Part shown: in pieces, positions 59,414 to 64,000 of the stretch
Layout of the letters: the number at the start of each line of letters is the position of its first letter
How positions within the stretch are numbered: position 1 is the stretch's first letter
Origin: Trema orientale
Taxonomy: Eukaryota > Streptophyta > Magnoliopsida > Rosales > Cannabaceae
Length of the DNA: 64,000 nt
Direction: 5' to 3'
Assembly (NCBI GenBank): GCA_002914845.1
Contig: JXTC01000036.1
Location: forward strand, 302,053-366,052
Notes under the pieces: model-generated
Told to the model about the DNA's origin: nothing
What the model saw: the letters and a program-made list of their open reading frames with translations, nothing else
The model's database searches: none
Made by a program: the position numbers and the translations under genes

Positions 59414-60465
59414 TACTTCCTCATCCCAATTTGTGCACAATGTAATGACCAAGAGCAGAAATGCTTGTAGAGAACAACCACATGTAATTCCCAACCACAG
59501 TCCCTGAAAATTTTTGGGAGCAAATCATCAAAATGAGAAAAGATGATAGAGCCTTTTAGTGACAAATCCTTACCTTTCCTCCTAAGTGGACCACAAAAGT
59601 CAAGATTGCAGCACTAGGAAGTCCCACAATATAAAATGCTCTAAATTTACATATGCACCAATTTTCTGCCTTCCACACTCTCTAGCAGTTCCTACGCATT
59701 TGGTACACGAAATTTCAGTAATTTTCAATGATATTAAGATTATTAAAACTGTGTTGAGAAATTCCATCATAAATTTTGATGGAAAAGAGTTACAGAAAAA
59801 TAGCTCATACCTGAGGGAACTCCCTGGATTCCATCGATGAAATTAAACAAAGCAAGCATAGGCATAATAGCAGCCAAATACCTCACTATTCCTCTTCATT
59901 GGTGTATATATAACCCCATATGTTTCTTACTAAAACAAAAATGGAGCTTACCACTAAACATTTTATAAATGCCAAGAATATCACCATCCGTGCTGCCAAA
60001 TGTGCAGCTTTAGGCTTCCTGGCCCCTAATTTATTTGATACCCTTGTGCTTTAAGCTCAGAGACAAATGGAGGATATTGTTAGAACATGAAGATTGATGA
60101 TGAAGCAATGGTAGAAAGTGTTCAAGTTTGGTAGAACATACCTAACGGCACTGCCTAATCCAAAGGGGATTCGGAAGATAAGCGAAGTTGTATTGAGGCA
60201 GCAAAAAAGTTGTTTAAGCCAACAATTAAGTGTTGGATTTGAAATCATGCCAAACGGATAGCTATGTTGATTTAGAGGACAAAACGATACACTAGGAAGT
60301 ACTTGTGCCAATACTTTTAAGAAAAAATGATGGAAGAAAGCTTTGTTTAGATTCTGAATGACAATATATAGGATTTAAGGGGTTTAACCTGATTGACATC
60401 ATTGAAGTCTCAAGCTTTGGATTAGGAAGAAGACCCGACATGAGGATCAAAAACTCATAAGACCA

Positions 60466-60567
60466 GTCTTCTAAGCTGATTAAGTCAGAGATAACTACAA
60501 TAAGAGTACATAGGAAGTCTTCTAAGCTGATTAAGTCAGAGATAACTACAATAAGAGTACATAGGAA
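60466..60567 (-). repeat. 51-bp tandem duplication over the MATE pseudogene exon 3 acceptor
   Basis: GTCTTCTAAGCTGATTAAGT..CATAGGAA (60466-60516) is followed directly by an identical copy (60517-60567). It contains the exon 3 splice acceptor and the first exon bases, so there are two potential acceptors. Confidence 0.85.
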
Positions 60568-60634
60568 CCAAAGGTACAGAAATAATAGAGGGTGTGGGGA
60601 TGAAGGCTTTGGCTTGTCAAGAGGAGAAAACTAA

Positions 60635-60635
60635 C
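60635..60635 (-). other. Retained splice donor after MATE pseudogene exon 2
   Basis: GTTTG|GTTAG is kept here as in the intact gene, while the donor of exon 1 and acceptor of exon 4 are lost; this helped to set the exon 2 border. Confidence 0.5.
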
Positions 60636-61443
60636 CAAACCATGAGAGCTGAAGGTACACCTAGCTTTAGAAAGTCGAGTAGATTTTTCATGCCTTCCTT
60701 AGAAAAACCTGTCCATGTTTTTCGACATGCAGCAGAAAACTTGATATAGACTGCCAAAATCAAGACATTAATCCAATAAGAGATGGCAATGGACAGGGCG
60801 GCCCCTTTACTCCCAAAGTCAAATCTAAGAACCAAAAGCCAACACACAAAACACATAAACCAAACTCGTAATCCCTGAACTTATCAACAACGGCAAAGTG
60901 ATGCCTTGTGTTTGCAAGAATCTTGACACTGAAGAAGGCCATAAGGGAAAATGCTAGGAATTAACCAACGAGATACAATCCTGCTCCCGTTGCGATTTTG
61001 GGGTCCTGTTTTAGGCCTCTGAAGATATGTTCTGTAAAGGACCAGAGGAGAGCTATAGGAATGCCCATAAGTGTGAGAACTAGCATGGCTCTTTGCATGT
61101 GTACTCCAAGCATGTTATACTGTTTTGCACCATAGGCTTGTCCACAGAATGTTTCCAAAGCACTTCCCATTCCCAGCTACTCATAAAAATGGGATCACAC
61201 CTATCGAAAACATCAGTTGAGTTCAAATCTCTTAGCTCGATCAGAGTAAAACATATGATTTTAATTATGGAAATATAATATTATATGTGTGACAAAATGT
61301 TGATCAAAGTGAAACCAGTAACTGCAGTAAATGGAGTGGCCATAGAAGAGCTTGACAGAGAAAGCTCGCCAAGATGACCGATAAACATGACTGAGATCAT
61401 GGTAAGACTGTACTGTAAAAAGCTAACAACAACAAGAGGTCCT

Positions 61444-61948
61444 TGTTAGATTTACATAATGGATTGTTAAACCAAATACAATCCTAAGATCTATCATGCC
61501 AAATTGTCAGGAAAAGATTTGTTGAGAGAAAACCCGTGACTAACCTGAATCCATTGTGTTTGACAGCAAGGACGTGATCACGTAAGCGGAAGCGATTGAT
61601 CAGTTGGAGCCTGAGGGTAGAAGGTTTTCCATAGCCAGAATACTGTATGTATGCTCAATGGGTCTCTCTTTGTTGATGGAGGCAGAGGAGAAGAGCACAC
61701 GCTCTATTTGGCTTGGAGATCAAAACCCTATAGTTATATCCTTATATACTAGTCACCAATAGAGACCCCATCAATCCTTATTGGACTAGGATTAGGTAAT
61801 TACACATTACAGAGTCCACACCAAATAGGTAACTTACTGAGCCCTCAATTAGATCACTTAATGGCCCCACTTAATTAGACAGCCCTTATATTATATAATT
61901 GATATAAAAACTGTGGCCCATATATTAGGTTACACGAGTAACCTAACA
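61444..61948 (-). mobile_element. 3' LTR of a Ty1/copia retrotransposon
   Basis: 505 bp bounded by TGTTAG (61444) and CTAACA (ending 61948). It lies downstream of the minus-strand pol gene. Just outside at 61949, read on the minus strand, is a purine-rich CAAGTAGGAGAT that fits a polypurine tract. It inserted into exon 1 of the MATE copy after GTCCT (61439-61443), the presumed 5-bp target duplication; its partner is beyond the window. Confidence 0.85.
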
Positions 61949-62411
61949 ATCTCCTACTTGTGCTACATAAATTTTTTTCCTGAGACAATTATATAATGAA
62001 AACTTGAGTGCGCACTTTATTGCTGCCTGTTAAGAAATTACCCCTTAAGACAATCTGAACCATTTTGTATATCAACATGGAACCAAAGCGGCCTTCATTG
62101 CACTTAGGTAGGCAACTAAACCCATCAATGATTACCAAATCAATACACGCAATGACACAGATCAAGTATGGATGTGTGGCATGGAAATTACACAAAAAGT
62201 GATCTTACATGCCTATTTCCATTTGGTCCTGCTTTATGATTCCAACGAATCAACCGTAGTCTTTCTCTTTATGCAAAACTGCAACTTTATGCAAAACAGC
62301 AGATAGAAAGAAAATAAAATATAAATTCAGAGTATAAAAGAAAACCATCACTTTATTGATATCAAATAACAAATGTGTCTATCACAAGAAAACTCATAAA
62401 TCTAACTCCCA
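61949..62411 (-). other. Copia element region between pol stop and 3' LTR
   Basis: Polypurine tract next to the LTR and about 450 bp of non-coding sequence. No additional gene, such as an envelope-like frame, recognised. Confidence 0.6.
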
Positions 62412-64000
62412 CTATTCCTGAACATCTTTAAATGGTACAACATCCATATGAGCAGTATGCTCATGAAACACCTTAGGCGTTAGACCTTTGGTGAGCGGAT
62501 CCACCAACATGGAGTTAGTTCCGATATATTCTATAGACACTAGGTTACTCTGAACTCTTTCTTTAACAACCAGAAACTTAATGTCTATATGCTTAGACTT
62601 CGACGAGCTTCTGTTGTTATTGGAATATAGGACGGCGGCTCTATTATCACAATAAATCTTCAATGGCTTCTCAATGCCATCGATAATTCGCAGCCCGATG
62701 ATAAAATTCTGCAGCCATATTCCTTGATTTGATGCCTCATGACAAGCTATAAACTCTGCCTCCATGATGGATGAAGCTGTGAGCATCTGCTTAACACTCT
62801 TCCATGATACAGCTCCTCCGGCAAGCAAATAAATATAGCTTGAAGTGGATCTCTTACTATCAAGGCATCCAGCATAATCGGAGTCGGAATACCCTACGAT
62901 CTCCAAACGATCAGATCTCCGATAAGTGAGCATGTAATCTTTTGTTCTCTGTAAATATCGTAAAACCCTCTTTGTTGCTGTCCAGTGATTCATATTAGGG
63001 TTGCTTAAATATCTGCCTAACACTCCAACTATGTACGCTATATCCAGACGCGTACACATCTGAGCATATATCAGACTCCCTACTGCAGATGCATAAGGGA
63101 TCTTCTGCATTTTCTTAGCTTCAAACTCATTCTTGGGGCATTGAATGAGACTGAATTTATCACCTTTAGTAATGGGTGTATCTCCTGGGGCACATTTGCT
63201 CATGCCAAATCTATCAAGCACCTTCTCGATATAGCTCTTTTGTGATAATCTAAGAATGCCTTGAGAGTGATCTCGGTGTATTTTTATTCCTAATACAAAA
63301 GAGGCATCCCCAAGATCTTTCATCTCAAATTTATTTGATAGAAATCTCTTGGTTTCGTGCAGTAAGCCTATATCGTTGCTTGCTAAAAGTATGTCATCGA
63401 CATATAAGACCAAGAAAATACATTTTCTCCCACTAAACTTGTGATAAATGCATCCATCTACCGAATTTTCTTCAAAACCAAATGAAGAAATAACTTGATG
63501 GAACTTTTGATACCATTGACGGGATGCTTGTTTGAGACCATAGATGGATTTCTTTAGTTTACAAACCATAGACTTTGGATCTCCGGTTACAAAGTTTTCT
63601 GGCTGTACCATATAAATCGTTTCCTCAATATCTCCATTGAGAAACGCAGTCTTTACATCTATCTGATGTAGCTCCAAATCAAAATGAGCTACTAGTGCCA
63701 TAATTATTCTAAAAGAGTCTTTCGAAGAAACTGGAGAGAAAGTCTCTTTATAGTCAATGCCTTCTTTCTGAGTGAAACCCTTAGCAACTAGACGAGCCTT
63801 ATATCTCTCGATATTGCCTTTAGAATCCTTTTTGGTTTTAAAAATCCATTTACAACCAATAGGTTTCTTTCCTGCTGGCAATTCGACAAGATCCCAAACG
63901 TCATTGTCTTTCATAGATTTCATCTCATCTTCCATGGCAGTGATCCACTGTTGGGATTTTGAACTTTGTTTGGCTTGAGTGAAATTGATTGGATCATTTT
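62412..64000 (-). CDS. Ty1/copia retrotransposon polyprotein, reverse transcriptase-RNase H part (partial)
   Basis: The open frame reaches the right edge of the window, so gag, protease, integrase and the 5' LTR lie beyond it; an internal Met at 63935 is not the true start. Visible parts in order: the copia RT entry WDLVELPAGKKPIGCKWIFK, KARLVAKGFTQKEGIDY, FSPVSSKDSFRII, HQIDVKTAFLNGDIEE, the catalytic box LYVDDILLAS, MKDLGDASFVLGIKIHRD, then the RNase H segment with GYSDSDYAGCLDSKRSTSSY, EAEFIACHEA, YCDNRAAV and KSKHIDIK. It ends DVVPFKDVQE with stop at 62412-62414. There is no frameshift or internal stop in about 530 codons, so insertion is recent and the copy may still be competent. This is a domesticated-size plant element, not an infectious virus. 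Confidence 0.93.
   Translation of the reverse strand, partial: NDPINFTQAKQSSKSQQWITAMEDEMKSMKDNDVWDLVELPAGKKPIGCKWIFKTKKDSKGNIERYKARLVAKGFTQKEGIDYKETFSPVSSKDSFRIIMALVAHFDLELHQIDVKTAFLNGDIEETIYMVQPENFVTGDPKSMVCKLKKSIYGLKQASRQWYQKFHQVISSFGFEENSVDGCIYHKFSGRKCIFLVLYVDDILLASNDIGLLHETKRFLSNKFEMKDLGDASFVLGIKIHRDHSQGILRLSQKSYIEKVLDRFGMSKCAPGDTPITKGDKFSLIQCPKNEFEAKKMQKIPYASAVGSLIYAQMCTRLDIAYIVGVLGRYLSNPNMNHWTATKRVLRYLQRTKDYMLTYRRSDRLEIVGYSDSDYAGCLDSKRSTSSYIYLLAGGAVSWKSVKQMLTASSIMEAEFIACHEASNQGIWLQNFIIGLRIIDGIEKPLKIYCDNRAAVLYSNNNRSSSKSKHIDIKFLVVKERVQSNLVSIEYIGTNSMLVDPLTKGLTPKVFHEHTAHMDVVPFKDVQE

Larger units (their letters stand above)
57645..61443 (-). pseudogene. MATE transporter pseudogene, inverted copy, broken by two retroelement insertions
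   Basis: Minus-strand remnants: exon 1 61443-61305 (5' part replaced by a copia element), exon 2 61176-60636, exon 3 60475-60389, exon 4 about 60199-60142, exon 5 60042-59811, exon 6 59691-59574, exon 7 59503-59417 and exon 8 57704-57645. Exons 3, 7 and 8 have exactly the lengths of the intact gene. Damage: the start and first part of exon 1 are cut off; the exon 1 donor is lost (GATG|GT replaced by GATCAACA); exon 2 has a net -4 nt with an early stop after GLYLVG; the exon 4 acceptor AG is missing; exon 5 contains TAG at the EEEVVR site; a 51-bp tandem duplication spans the exon 3 acceptor; intron 7 is enlarged from about 89 bp to 1712 bp by an LTR-type insertion. Not functional. Confidence 0.9.

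Overview
The window is nuclear DNA of a eudicot plant, most likely a rosid (inference). The evidence is AT-rich intergenic DNA with poly(A)/poly(T) runs, short GT-AG introns, plant-only gene families (L-type lectin receptor kinase, ferric reduction oxidase, plant intracellular Ras-group LRR protein, DETOXIFICATION/MATE) and many small transposons. One ambiguous base (N at 22239) indicates an assembled scaffold. I saw no bacterial operon, CRISPR array or organelle gene.

Layout. 1-597 (+): the last four exons of RNA polymerase subunit 6 (NRPB6). 2105-4258 (-): a four-exon universal stress protein with an in-frame 72-bp tandem repeat. 9153-11997 (+): an eight-exon ferric reductase closest to FRO8. 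12915-14903 (-): an intronless, GC-rich lectin receptor kinase (LecRK-S.1 type). 14.9-27.4 kb: a 12-kb AT-rich gene desert of small transposons and fold-backs. 27395-28124 (+): a PB1-domain protein. 30140-31443 (-): a small acidic protein, probably APC15. 34194-39584 (+): a nine-exon C2/GRAM/VASt protein. 42130-44564 (+): a three-exon PIRL. 46.28-47.71 kb (-): two gene relics from unrelated parents (Sec14-like and pyruvate dehydrogenase E1-alpha). 49-61.4 kb: a MATE cluster with one intact gene (+), one decayed tandem copy (+) and one inverted copy (-) broken by two LTR-element insertions. 55923-56327 (+): a small four-helix membrane protein of unknown function. 61444-64000: the 3' part of a Ty1/copia retrotransposon on the minus strand.

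The genes form no pathway; each is an independent transcription unit. The most informative structures are (1) the decay of the MATE cluster, where insertion footprints with target-site duplications can be read directly; (2) two arrays, in opposite orientation, of an AACGACA/TGTCGTT motif repeating about every 17-20 bp, one of them inside an intron of the C2/GRAM gene; (3) the composite block of PDH-E1-alpha and Sec14 fragments around an AT-rich minisatellite; (4) a tRNA-derived SINE inserted in a MITE with a 17-bp target-site duplication; and (5) the repeat-expanded N-terminus of the stress protein.

Exon borders were set by hand from GT-AG signals, reading phase and known family sequence. Family names rest on recognised motifs, not on a database search.
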